Shown here in pieces: positions 9,441 through 17,025 of a stretch of 64,000 nucleotides of DNA. The first letter of the stretch is position 1. Every line of letters starts with the position of its first letter. Both the position numbers and the translations under genes were made by a program. The notes under the pieces are model-generated. The model searched no databases and had not been told where the DNA came from. It saw only the letters and a list, made by a program, of their open reading frames with translations. The DNA is from CALODP01 sp942492055 (GTDB taxonomy: Bacteria > Bacteroidota > Ignavibacteria > Ignavibacteriales > Melioribacteraceae): contig CALODP010000025.1 of NCBI GenBank assembly GCA_942492055.1, positions 124,001 to 188,000 of the forward strand, in the 5' to 3' direction.

Positions 9441-11258
9441 ATGTACATTCTTGGAATATCAGCATTTTATCACGACAGTGCGGCATGTCTGGTAAAGGAC
9501 GGTGAAATAATTGCAGCGGCTCAGGAGGAACGATTTACCAGGAAAAAACATGATTACCGTTTTCCGAAAAATGCTGTAGATTATTGTCTGAATAGTGAAA
9601 AAATCTCAATTAATGATGTTAGTCAGGTTGCTTTCTATGATAAGCCCTTTCTTAAATTCGAAAGAATACTTGAGACCTATCTTTCATATGCTCCATTAGG
9701 AATTAAATCCTTTTTGAAAGCGATGCCTTTGTGGATAAAGCAAAAACTCTGGATGAAGGAATTGATTAAGACTGAGCTGAACTTTTCCGGAGAAATCATT
9801 TTCCCGGAACACCATCAGTCGCATGCTGCCTCTGCTTTTTTTCCATCCCCTTTTGATGAGGCTGCTTTTATTACGATGGATGGAGTAGGTGAGTGGACAA
9901 CAACTAGTATCGGTACCGGAAAGCAAAATAAGATTGATATACTTGCGGAAATAAAATTCCCTCATTCGCTAGGCTTATTATACTCCGCCTTTACATACTA
10001 CACCGGATTCAAGGTAAATTCCGGAGAGTATAAGGTGATGGGGCTAGCTCCATATGGCGAACCGAAATATGTCGATATCATCAAAGAGAATTTGATTGAT
10101 ATAAAAGATGACGGCTCATTCAAAATGAATATGGAATATTTTGATTATTGTGCCGGTCTGAAAATGACAAATCGAAAGTTCGATAAATTATTCGGTGGAC
10201 CAGCTAGAAAACCGGAATCAAAACTGACTCAAAGAGAAATGGATCTTGCTCGATCGGTTCAAGATGTAACCGAAGAGGTTATGCTAAAAACCGCGAAGCA
10301 TGTGCGGAAAGTAACCGGAAAAAATAAGCTATGCTTGGCCGGAGGTGTTGCGCTAAATTGCGTTGCAAACGGTAAAATTCTGAAGGAAGGTATATTTGAT
10401 CAAATATGGATTCAACCTGCTGCAGGAGACGCCGGAGGAGCTCTGGGAGCCGCTCTATTCGCATGGCACAACTATCTTGGTAATAAACGTGTGGTAGAAG
10501 GAGATTCCGACACGCAAAAGGGATCCTATTTAGGACCGGCCTTTACCGATGATGAAATTGAAAAATATTTGCGGTCGAACAATATTCCGTTCGAAAAATT
10601 ATCTAAGGAATTTATTTACGACAAAGTTGCCGATCTCTTAAATGAAGAAAAGGTAATCGGATGGTTCGGGGGAAGAATGGAATTCGGGCCTCGTGCTCTG
10701 GGAGCACGCTCAATTATCGGTGATGCCCGTTCGGCGAAAATGCAATCGATTATGAATCTAAAAATTAAATTTCGCGAGAGCTTCAGACCCTTTGCACCGG
10801 CTGTATTGGAGGAGAAAGTAGGTGATTATTTTGAGATCGATTCACCTAGTCCTTATATGTTGCTTGTGGCTAATGTAAATAGCGAAAGACGCAAAGAGAT
10901 GACCGAAGAGCAAAAGAATTATTTCGGAATTGAAAAACTAAATGTAATCAGATCTGATATTCCGGCCATTACCCATGTCGATTATTCCGCGAGAATTCAA
11001 ACAGTGAACGGTGTATCAAATCCGAATTACTACAATATGATAAAGAGATTCGATGAGAAATATGGCTCAGCGGTTATAGTCAATACATCCTTCAATGTAA
11101 GGGGGGAACCTATTGTCTGTACTCCGGGCGAGGCTTATCAGTGTTTTATGAGAACAGACATGGATTATCTTGTCCTGGAAAATTTTATACTGGATAAGAA
11201 CAAACAGCCTGATTTTAAAGATAATATCAACTGGAAGAAAGAATTCGAATTGGATTAA
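9441..11258 (+). CDS. NodU/CmcH-family carbamoyltransferase
   Basis: This 605-residue protein has the full two-domain layout of O-carbamoyltransferases (NodU, CmcH, TobZ type). The N-terminal ASKHA/Kae1-like domain starts MYILGISAFYHDSAACLV and contains the metal-binding HHQSHAASAF motif and the phosphate-binding MDGVGEW. The C-terminal YrdC-like carbamoyltransferase domain contains GWFGGRMEFGPRALGARSII. The reaction is transfer of carbamoyl from carbamoyl phosphate, via an adenylate, to a hydroxyl of a sugar or secondary metabolite. It is 2 bp from an SxtJ-like gene and near a DUF5989-like gene and an SGNH hydrolase. That association suggests modification of a surface glycan or small molecule. 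The acceptor is unknown. Confidence 0.95.
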   Translation: MYILGISAFYHDSAACLVKDGEIIAAAQEERFTRKKHDYRFPKNAVDYCLNSEKISINDVSQVAFYDKPFLKFERILETYLSYAPLGIKSFLKAMPLWIKQKLWMKELIKTELNFSGEIIFPEHHQSHAASAFFPSPFDEAAFITMDGVGEWTTTSIGTGKQNKIDILAEIKFPHSLGLLYSAFTYYTGFKVNSGEYKVMGLAPYGEPKYVDIIKENLIDIKDDGSFKMNMEYFDYCAGLKMTNRKFDKLFGGPARKPESKLTQREMDLARSVQDVTEEVMLKTAKHVRKVTGKNKLCLAGGVALNCVANGKILKEGIFDQIWIQPAAGDAGGALGAALFAWHNYLGNKRVVEGDSDTQKGSYLGPAFTDDEIEKYLRSNNIPFEKLSKEFIYDKVADLLNEEKVIGWFGGRMEFGPRALGARSIIGDARSAKMQSIMNLKIKFRESFRPFAPAVLEEKVGDYFEIDSPSPYMLLVANVNSERRKEMTEEQKNYFGIEKLNVIRSDIPAITHVDYSARIQTVNGVSNPNYYNMIKRFDEKYGSAVIVNTSFNVRGEPIVCTPGEAYQCFMRTDMDYLVLENFILDKNKQPDFKDNINWKKEFELD

Positions 11259-11260
11259 TA

Positions 11261-11677
11261 ATGTTAAAAGATGAACTCAAAGAGATAAAAAGCAACAAAA
11301 CAGAATGCCGGAAATTCGGAATTACAATCGGTGTTTTTCTTTTCCTTCTGGCTGCCCTATTATTCGGATTTACGAAAGAATTCTATCCGATTATTACATC
11401 AATAGCCGGATTGTTGATTATTGCGGGAATCGTTTTCCCGAACATATTAAAACCTCTTCAAATCGCGTGGATGGGTTTTGCGACGATTTTGGGCTACATC
11501 ATGTCGCGAGTAATAATCATAATATTATTCTACTTTGTTGTAACCCCAATAGGATTGGTCGCTAAATTATTCGGAAAGGATTTTCTGGATAGAAAATTAG
11601 ATCGAAGCAGTGATTCGTATTGGCAATATAGAGAAGTGAAAGAATACGATCCGAGAGATACTGAAAAACAATTTTAG
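11261..11677 (+). CDS. SxtJ-family membrane protein
   Basis: The 138-residue protein has three hydrophobic helices (GITIGVFLFLLAALLFGF, IITSIAGLLIIAGIVFP, VIIIILFYFVVTPIGLVAKLF) and a soluble tail DRSSDSYWQYREVKEYDPRDTEKQF. This arrangement and its position directly after a carbamoyltransferase match the SxtJ family, named from saxitoxin clusters but widespread next to carbamoyltransferases. It is only 2 bp from the upstream stop, so the two are translationally coupled. Its biochemical role is not known; saxitoxin synthesis is not implied. Confidence 0.85.
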   Translation: MLKDELKEIKSNKTECRKFGITIGVFLFLLAALLFGFTKEFYPIITSIAGLLIIAGIVFPNILKPLQIAWMGFATILGYIMSRVIIIILFYFVVTPIGLVAKLFGKDFLDRKLDRSSDSYWQYREVKEYDPRDTEKQF

Positions 11678-11686
11678 GTGAAATAT

Positions 11687-11845
11687 ATGAGTAAATTATC
11701 AATAATGTCCGAACTCTGGGAGTTTATGAAGGTTAGAAAAAAATGGTGGTTAATGCCAATCATTATTTTTCTCGTTCTTTTGGGCGGACTAATTATTCTA
11801 ACCCAAGGTTCAGCTTTGGCTCCATTTATATACGCAATATTTTAG
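11687..11845 (+). CDS. Small single-pass membrane protein, DUF5989-like (52 aa)
   Basis: The ATG at 11687 opens a 52-codon frame starting MSKLSIMSELWEFMKVRKKWW, followed by one hydrophobic helix (PIIIFLVLLGGLIILT) and the end SALAPFIYAIF. Both the sequence and the order carbamoyltransferase, SxtJ, this protein match the DUF5989 small membrane family. GGTGA lies just upstream and it follows the SxtJ stop by 9 bp, so it is the third gene of the operon. Function is unknown; it probably works with the SxtJ protein at the inner membrane. Confidence 0.8.
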   Translation: MSKLSIMSELWEFMKVRKKWWLMPIIIFLVLLGGLIILTQGSALAPFIYAIF

Positions 11846-11870
11846 AGGGCTATAAAGCCCTCTTGATCTG
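11844..11870. terminator. Hairpin between convergent genes
   Basis: AGAGGGC / GCCCTCT (11844-11850 with 11857-11863) with a 6-nt loop lies between the end of the DUF5989-like gene and the 3' end of the SGNH gene, overlapping both stop regions. The following T run is short, so termination efficiency is uncertain. Confidence 0.6.
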
Positions 11871-13745
11871 CGTATGTAATTCTTTTGCTCCCCGATAATT
11901 CGGATTGATAGCTAAACACATTGTGATCGCTTCATTTGCCTTGACGAAATCTTTGTTGATTGAATAAGCTCCGGCAAGATTATAAAGAAGCTGCGGATCT
12001 CTCGGATTTAGAGCAAAGCTATTTTTCAGATATTTGATTGACTTGGCTATTTCATTCTTCGACAAAGAGATAATTCCAATCCATTTGTTGTTGAAGGGAG
12101 TCGATTCGATAGCAAGATGTTGATTCAAGTATTTCAGTGCCAAATCATATTTTTGCTTCGCGATTAAGTTTTGCGAAACTATTTCGTAATAGTCCCCGAT
12201 AAATGGAAACCTATCTATTACAGCCTCCATCTCTTCCAGATATTTCGGAATATTATTAGCTGAGTAGTAATAGTCCGCTACTAAGCGATGCGCCTTTTCC
12301 CAAGGAATTTCACTGTTGATTACCTTTATTGCCATCGAATCGGAATAATTCTGCGGATTGAATAAGCGCAAAACACTGCTGGCGGAAAGCTTATTGCTAA
12401 CATATGGCCAATCGCTTTTGAGAATAATAATCCTATATCGGGCAATTGTGGAATCGAGTTCGGTAAAATTATAATTCGCCTTAACAATGCTATCCTGTGA
12501 TGTAATGGAAAAGGAGTTGCTCTTTGAATCGGGCAAATATTCTTCGGAAATCATCTTCGCAAAGAAAGATCTTCCCATTAGTTGATAGCCTTCCAAAGTA
12601 GGATGCAGATGATCGGTCATCAAATTGTTTCCAACTATTGAATCCGGACTGATCTTATCAAACTGACTCTCTATATCAACAATCGGAAAGTCATATTTAC
12701 GCGCTAAGGAATCGAGTATCTCATTAATTTCACTAGGAGCGCGGAATTTCAGCGCGTCCAAATCCTTTGCTTTTATGAATAGCCTATGCGCTTCTTCGGT
12801 ATTCCCTTCTCGCAAAAATTTACGCCCCATTTGATAAATACTATCGGCAGAGGGGAATTCCGCGGTAGCTTCCGAGATAAAGGGTGATTGGTCTTTTAGG
12901 TTCGCGGCCAATTTCCCAACAATACATTTTACCCCCTTATTCTTGATAGCGGATAGCAATCCATCAACATTAGTTTCAAACTGCTTTATACCGGCTCTAT
13001 GGACGTCTGAGCCATAAAATATTTTCTGATCCGCCGCCATTCTTGCCATTAAAGTTCCGGAAGTTGCTTCTTGGGCGGAAAATAGTCCAACAAGTTTCGC
13101 AATACTGTTTCTAAGTAATTGTATAGTCTTGAATTTGTTAAGGGAAAGCATGAAATTGATAAGAGTTGGGGAATTTCCCAAAGACTCCATCGAGCCTACA
13201 CCAAGCGCTCCGTAATACTCATTGTGGCCACCGTACATTAGAATTAAGTCCGGCTGTTGATCTAAGATTCCATTTATCAAATCGCGCATCGTATAACTGT
13301 TGGTCGCGGTCATTGCGGAGTTAATCACTTCGATCCTAAAATTCGGATAGAGTAGCTCCAGTCTTTTACGAATATATTTGTCGAATGATCCGTTAGGAGA
13401 ATAGGGAAAGCCTGCGGCGCTACTACCACCAATTACAAAAACTCTGTATGTGTTTTCCCCTTTTTCTATTTCGAAAGGAGTTGGTACCGGTTCGGGAATA
13501 TTCTTGGTTGTATAAAAGTATCTCCGGGCAATATTCGGATTTATAATTTGCTTATTAGTATCTACCTTTTTCCACTGAGATAAATCGTAACCGTAATCGA
13601 ATAGCCGCAAACCTCCCTCAAGCAAAAGAAGAAAGAGAATCGGGAATAATATTAAAACCAGATAAAACCAAAAGGGTGCTTTCTTAGGAGAGCCGGAATT
13701 CTGTTTCCCCGCTCGATTGTTCTTTTCTCTTTTCGATAGTGCCAC
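11850..13745 (-). CDS. SGNH/GDSL-type hydrolase with membrane anchor and C-terminal TPR repeats
   Basis: The 631-residue protein has a basic N-terminus and one membrane helix (FWFYLVLILFPILFLLLLEGGLRL). An SGNH-like domain follows: block I RVFVIGGSSAAGFPY with the candidate nucleophile serine, block III LILMYGGHNEYYG, and block V MTDHLHPTLEGYQLMG with the Asp-His pair. From about residue 480 the protein is helical with TPR-like repeats (DLALKYLNQHLAIES, AKSIKYLKNSFALNPRDPQLLYNLAGAY). SGNH proteins of this kind often accompany carbamoyltransferase/SxtJ/DUF5989 clusters, here transcribed convergently. Esterase or deacetylase activity on a glycan is likely; the substrate is unknown. Confidence 0.85.
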   Translation of the reverse strand: MALSKREKNNRAGKQNSGSPKKAPFWFYLVLILFPILFLLLLEGGLRLFDYGYDLSQWKKVDTNKQIINPNIARRYFYTTKNIPEPVPTPFEIEKGENTYRVFVIGGSSAAGFPYSPNGSFDKYIRKRLELLYPNFRIEVINSAMTATNSYTMRDLINGILDQQPDLILMYGGHNEYYGALGVGSMESLGNSPTLINFMLSLNKFKTIQLLRNSIAKLVGLFSAQEATSGTLMARMAADQKIFYGSDVHRAGIKQFETNVDGLLSAIKNKGVKCIVGKLAANLKDQSPFISEATAEFPSADSIYQMGRKFLREGNTEEAHRLFIKAKDLDALKFRAPSEINEILDSLARKYDFPIVDIESQFDKISPDSIVGNNLMTDHLHPTLEGYQLMGRSFFAKMISEEYLPDSKSNSFSITSQDSIVKANYNFTELDSTIARYRIIILKSDWPYVSNKLSASSVLRLFNPQNYSDSMAIKVINSEIPWEKAHRLVADYYYSANNIPKYLEEMEAVIDRFPFIGDYYEIVSQNLIAKQKYDLALKYLNQHLAIESTPFNNKWIGIISLSKNEIAKSIKYLKNSFALNPRDPQLLYNLAGAYSINKDFVKANEAITMCLAINPNYRGAKELHTQIKRAL

Positions 13746-14093
13746 ATTTTCTCCGAGATTATCAATAGCTAAAAATAATGGAACTTATAATAAAATTAAA
13801 CTACATCTTTATGGGGGATATCCTCCTTCCGAGAAAAAATGTGGAGTAAGGCTCATTCAAAGAAGCATGTTCGTAATAATTACCACAAAACTCTCCGTGA
13901 TCAGATAACGAAAGGGTAAAACGTGTCATCGTAAAAATAAAATGAGTGAAAATCGGTAATTATAACACGCTGCTTATCCGGAAACCGAATGAACAACATG
14001 TCTAGGTGACCAAAAAGGAAAAAAGAGGAGAGAATAAGGGGGAAATGTACCCAAATAAGGCATATATGGTAAATAGCGCCATGTATATTCAAT
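13746..14093. other. Upstream region of the SGNH gene, no gene seen
   Basis: No convincing coding region was found. CCACATTTTCTC near 13743 and GAGAAAAAATGTGG near 13831 form an imperfect inverted repeat about 75 bp apart, which could structure the 5' leader of the SGNH transcript. The AT-rich stretch then grades into the 21-bp phased array that begins near 14094. Confidence 0.4.
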
Positions 14094-14340
14094 ATTGCAT
14101 GTAGTATCTACAAAAATGCATCTCCTATATGATAAATTGCAACTCATATATGCTTTATTGTAACAAAAATATTGTATAATGTAACACATATATTCTAAAT
14201 ATACTCTCCCATATCCTTCATTGCACCACATATCTGTAATATATCTCTATTACAATGTATCAGATATATGATGCAATTTACCAGATACATAGTGCAATCT
14301 ATTAGATATATGATGCTATTTACCAGATACGTGATGCAAT
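14094..14340. repeat. 21-bp phased motif array A (ATTGCA half, then TGCAAT half)
   Basis: Left half: ATTGCA or a close variant (AATGCA, ATTGTA, AATGTA) begins at 14094, 14115, 14136, 14157, 14178 and 14220, with a degenerate unit at 14199; the spacing is exactly 21 bp. Right half: the reverse complement TGCAAT or a variant begins at 14251 (TACAAT), 14272, 14293, 14314 (TGCTAT) and 14335. The flip lies between 14225 and 14251. A second AT block (ATAT/GATA) recurs about 10 bp after each motif. There is no gene; heptad-like frames on the minus strand are treated as by-products of the period. Confidence 0.75.
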
Positions 14341-14576
14341 GTGTAATATATGGCTCAATATGGGGCATATTCGGCATTATTCTTTCATTCGAAGTTAATT
14401 GTATCTCTTCCTTCCCTTGACATGCCTATATATCGGTAGTTTGAGTTTTGTTTTGTGAAAGGGAGCTTAATTTGATGGGAAATACGACTGTAAATCTGCC
14501 GAATTGTGAGCTTTGTGCTTCGAAGAGTCTCGTTCTATTTACTCGGCAACATTATTTTATGGTAAATAGAAAAAAA

Positions 14577-14610
14577 AAGCCCGCCCCAAAAATGGGAGCG
14601 AGCTTTGGAA
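14577..14610 (-). terminator. Terminator of the 14624 gene (minus strand)
   Basis: AAGCCCGCCCC pairs imperfectly with GGGAGCGAGCTT. On the minus strand the stem is followed by a run of T from the A-rich stretch at 14568-14576. It sits directly after the glycosidase stop codon. Confidence 0.75.
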
Positions 14611-14623
14611 AAAATAAAATCAT

Positions 14624-16861
14624 TTACTTGATTAAAAGCATTTGCTTGCAACTTACAAACGAATCGGTAGTTAATCTATAGATATAAAGACCACTTGCGT
14701 AATTTGCGGCGTTGAATTTGACAGTATGAATTCCTGAAGTGATTTCTCCGTTGATAAGAGTAGCAACTTCACGACCCAATACATCAAATATTTTCAAAGT
14801 AACATGCTGAGCTTCCGGTATTGAGAAGCGAATATTAGTGGTAGGGTTAAACGGATTAGGATAGTTTTGCTCCAAAGAATATCCGTTTGGAAGACTTTCC
14901 TTTTCGTCTTCAACTTTTACGGGATCATCAGTGTATTTGAGTCTGAGATTATCTATATATATTGTACCTGAGTACTCCAGTCCGCTTTCTCTTGCGCAAT
15001 CCAAAGAAACAGCTATTTGTTTAAGTCTTACCGGAAAGTTGAAAGTAGATGGTTTGGTGATTGCAATTGGATATTTAAAAGAAGCTGAAACAGTATCAAA
15101 AGCTTCGGGATTATGCATTTTAGAAGCTCCAAGCAAGAATTGTTCATCATTATCATCTGCTAAGAAAAATGCCACCTGATGTTTTATATTATCTGTGAAA
15201 ATATCCATATCAATTGTTTCAGGAACACCTGTTATAGGAATATCGGTGTCAACGAAGGCTTTATAAAATCGTCCGGTCTGGTAGATAAATTTGTAGTCAA
15301 TTCTCAGTGAAGTATTACCATCTGTTGATTTTTCTTCTACAACTGAAATGGAAATATCATCATCGTTTATGTTTTCAGATGAAGGGGATAATCCATCAAG
15401 AGTAGTAAATGAACTTAAGCGAACTTTACCAATTAAATCTTCCACTTTCACAATCGAAGTATCAGCAATACCTTCACAATTTGCTATGATTTTTGTAATA
15501 CCTTCGGCTTTAGGAGAAAAAAGACCTGTTGTGGAAATTTCTCCGATTTCCGGATTTTCTACAGAATATGTTACAGTAGCAGGGTCAATTACTTTAGGGT
15601 AGCCATAAAGATCATATCCATCGTATTTGAATTTGATATTTCTTTCTGTAGTTGATACTACTGAATCAGGAGTCATTTCCAATGTGCCCAGAGGAAAGAC
15701 TTCAGAGGTAACAACAGTAAATGTATTACTGACTTTTCTTGGGCTCAAATCAGAAGGGCTATTGACTACTTGATTTCTGGCACAAATACATGAAGAGCCT
15801 CCTCCATCTAAGTTCATTCCGTATGAAACTCCGATCTGAATCATCAAATCGGCTAACTTTGAAAGGTTGATTCCCACACTTCCTTGTTGTCGTCCGTCAA
15901 CTACTACCAGATATAGCTTTGTGCTATCAGCTGAAAACCCTAAACCTGTTCTCGGATGACTACCGGTTCCGAGGAAGTCCAATGAACCATATTCTTCTTG
16001 AAAACTAGCATATGCAACATTTTTACCATCAATTACCAGTCTGCCCAAACCACTAATCATTTCCTTGAGCTTAGGGACACTAGGCAGTAAATTAGTAGCG
16101 ATTTTTATTGTATCACCAACTGTTAATAAGCTATCAATGTACTTGTCAGAAGTTCCATGCCCTGAAAGTACTAACTCACCTTCATTAATTACAGCACTTC
16201 CAACACCCTTTACTTTCGATTTTACAACGCATCTGATTGTATCATTAATTCTAAATGCGTCAATAGGCTGAATTACAGCTTCGGAACCATATGGATTTGT
16301 TGCGGTATTTGCTCCCATGAATTTGTTATAGAGCACCATATAATTTGTTAATCTTACAATATTAATACCGTTGAGAGGATTATTACCCTTGGGGCCAATA
16401 ACAGTACCGGTGAAGGGAGTGGTTAATCCCATAAACGGCTTATTGTTTTCATCAAATCCCATTCTAGCCCAATTAGCAGCAGCATTTGACTGTATTAGTT
16501 CACCGTTCTGAACCTGAAGCCCGCATAAAAAATAATTTGAAGTATTGTAAAAATCTCCATTGATTGCTCCAACTACAGTGTGTCCCTCTTTAGTTAATTT
16601 TGTAGCTACGGAGTTCGGGGCTTCTCCGTGTCCGTACATATTCTGGCCTCCCTTGTAGGTCTCGACAGATATGTTAGGATTAGTTAAATCGGCTTCAACT
16701 ACGTTAATTTTCCAAGGTATATTCGGAGCCTTGATAAAATAATGAGTTACTCCGTCGGCCACTTGTCTGACAGAAACCGTGTCTAAATTATACTGTCCGT
16801 ATGCACTTCCTGAAAGAGCAATGAGGAATACTAGACATAGTCCTCTTTTTAATAGATTCAT
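14624..16861 (-). CDS. Type IX-secreted phosphodiester glycosidase (NAGPA/DUF2233 domain), copy 1
   Basis: Start is placed at the ATG at 16861 (745 residues, MNLLKRGLCLVFLIALSGSAYGQ as signal peptide) rather than the GTG nine bases upstream. Residues about 60-400 form a phosphodiester glycosidase domain: VVGAINGDFYN, HPRTGLGFSADSTKLYLVVVDGRQ and YGMNLDGGGSS are the signature blocks of the family of human N-acetylglucosamine-1-phosphodiester alpha-N-acetylglucosaminidase, found in bacteria in exopolysaccharide and wall metabolism. A Big_2-like segment (YSVENPEIGEISTTGLFSPKAEGITKIIA) and a jelly-roll-like domain follow. The type IX tail is YPNPFNPTT, VLGREVATL. It forms a tandem pair with the gene at 17026. 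The substrate is unknown. Confidence 0.9.
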   Translation of the reverse strand: MNLLKRGLCLVFLIALSGSAYGQYNLDTVSVRQVADGVTHYFIKAPNIPWKINVVEADLTNPNISVETYKGGQNMYGHGEAPNSVATKLTKEGHTVVGAINGDFYNTSNYFLCGLQVQNGELIQSNAAANWARMGFDENNKPFMGLTTPFTGTVIGPKGNNPLNGINIVRLTNYMVLYNKFMGANTATNPYGSEAVIQPIDAFRINDTIRCVVKSKVKGVGSAVINEGELVLSGHGTSDKYIDSLLTVGDTIKIATNLLPSVPKLKEMISGLGRLVIDGKNVAYASFQEEYGSLDFLGTGSHPRTGLGFSADSTKLYLVVVDGRQQGSVGINLSKLADLMIQIGVSYGMNLDGGGSSCICARNQVVNSPSDLSPRKVSNTFTVVTSEVFPLGTLEMTPDSVVSTTERNIKFKYDGYDLYGYPKVIDPATVTYSVENPEIGEISTTGLFSPKAEGITKIIANCEGIADTSIVKVEDLIGKVRLSSFTTLDGLSPSSENINDDDISISVVEEKSTDGNTSLRIDYKFIYQTGRFYKAFVDTDIPITGVPETIDMDIFTDNIKHQVAFFLADDNDEQFLLGASKMHNPEAFDTVSASFKYPIAITKPSTFNFPVRLKQIAVSLDCARESGLEYSGTIYIDNLRLKYTDDPVKVEDEKESLPNGYSLEQNYPNPFNPTTNIRFSIPEAQHVTLKIFDVLGREVATLINGEITSGIHTVKFNAANYASGLYIYRLTTDSFVSCKQMLLIK

Positions 16862-16993
16862 ATTATGCACCCATCGGTTTTGTTTGAAATTTATTTTATG
16901 AGATCATTTTCCTAAAAGGCTTCTAAATATATTCAATTGTGGAAATAAAAAGAAGATCAGAATAATAAGAAAGTTTCAAATAAGTTCTAAAGA

Positions 16994-17018
16994 AGAGAGA
17001 CAATCAAATTGTCTCTCT
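16994..17018 (-). terminator. Hairpin terminator of the 17026 gene
   Basis: A perfect 11-bp stem AGAGAGACAAT / ATTGTCTCTCT with loop CAA lies just after the stop of the minus-strand gene. The downstream tract on the minus strand is only moderately T-rich. Confidence 0.7.
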
Positions 17019-17025
17019 GTAATAT

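Noticed and set aside
13743..13844. Inverted repeat in the leader of the SGNH gene as a riboswitch
   Set aside because: Only one imperfect long-range stem is visible; no known riboswitch core was recognised.
14448..14681. 77-codon plus-strand frame between array A and the glycosidase
   Set aside because: It reads through the terminator hairpin and into the antisense of the glycosidase gene; no family resemblance.
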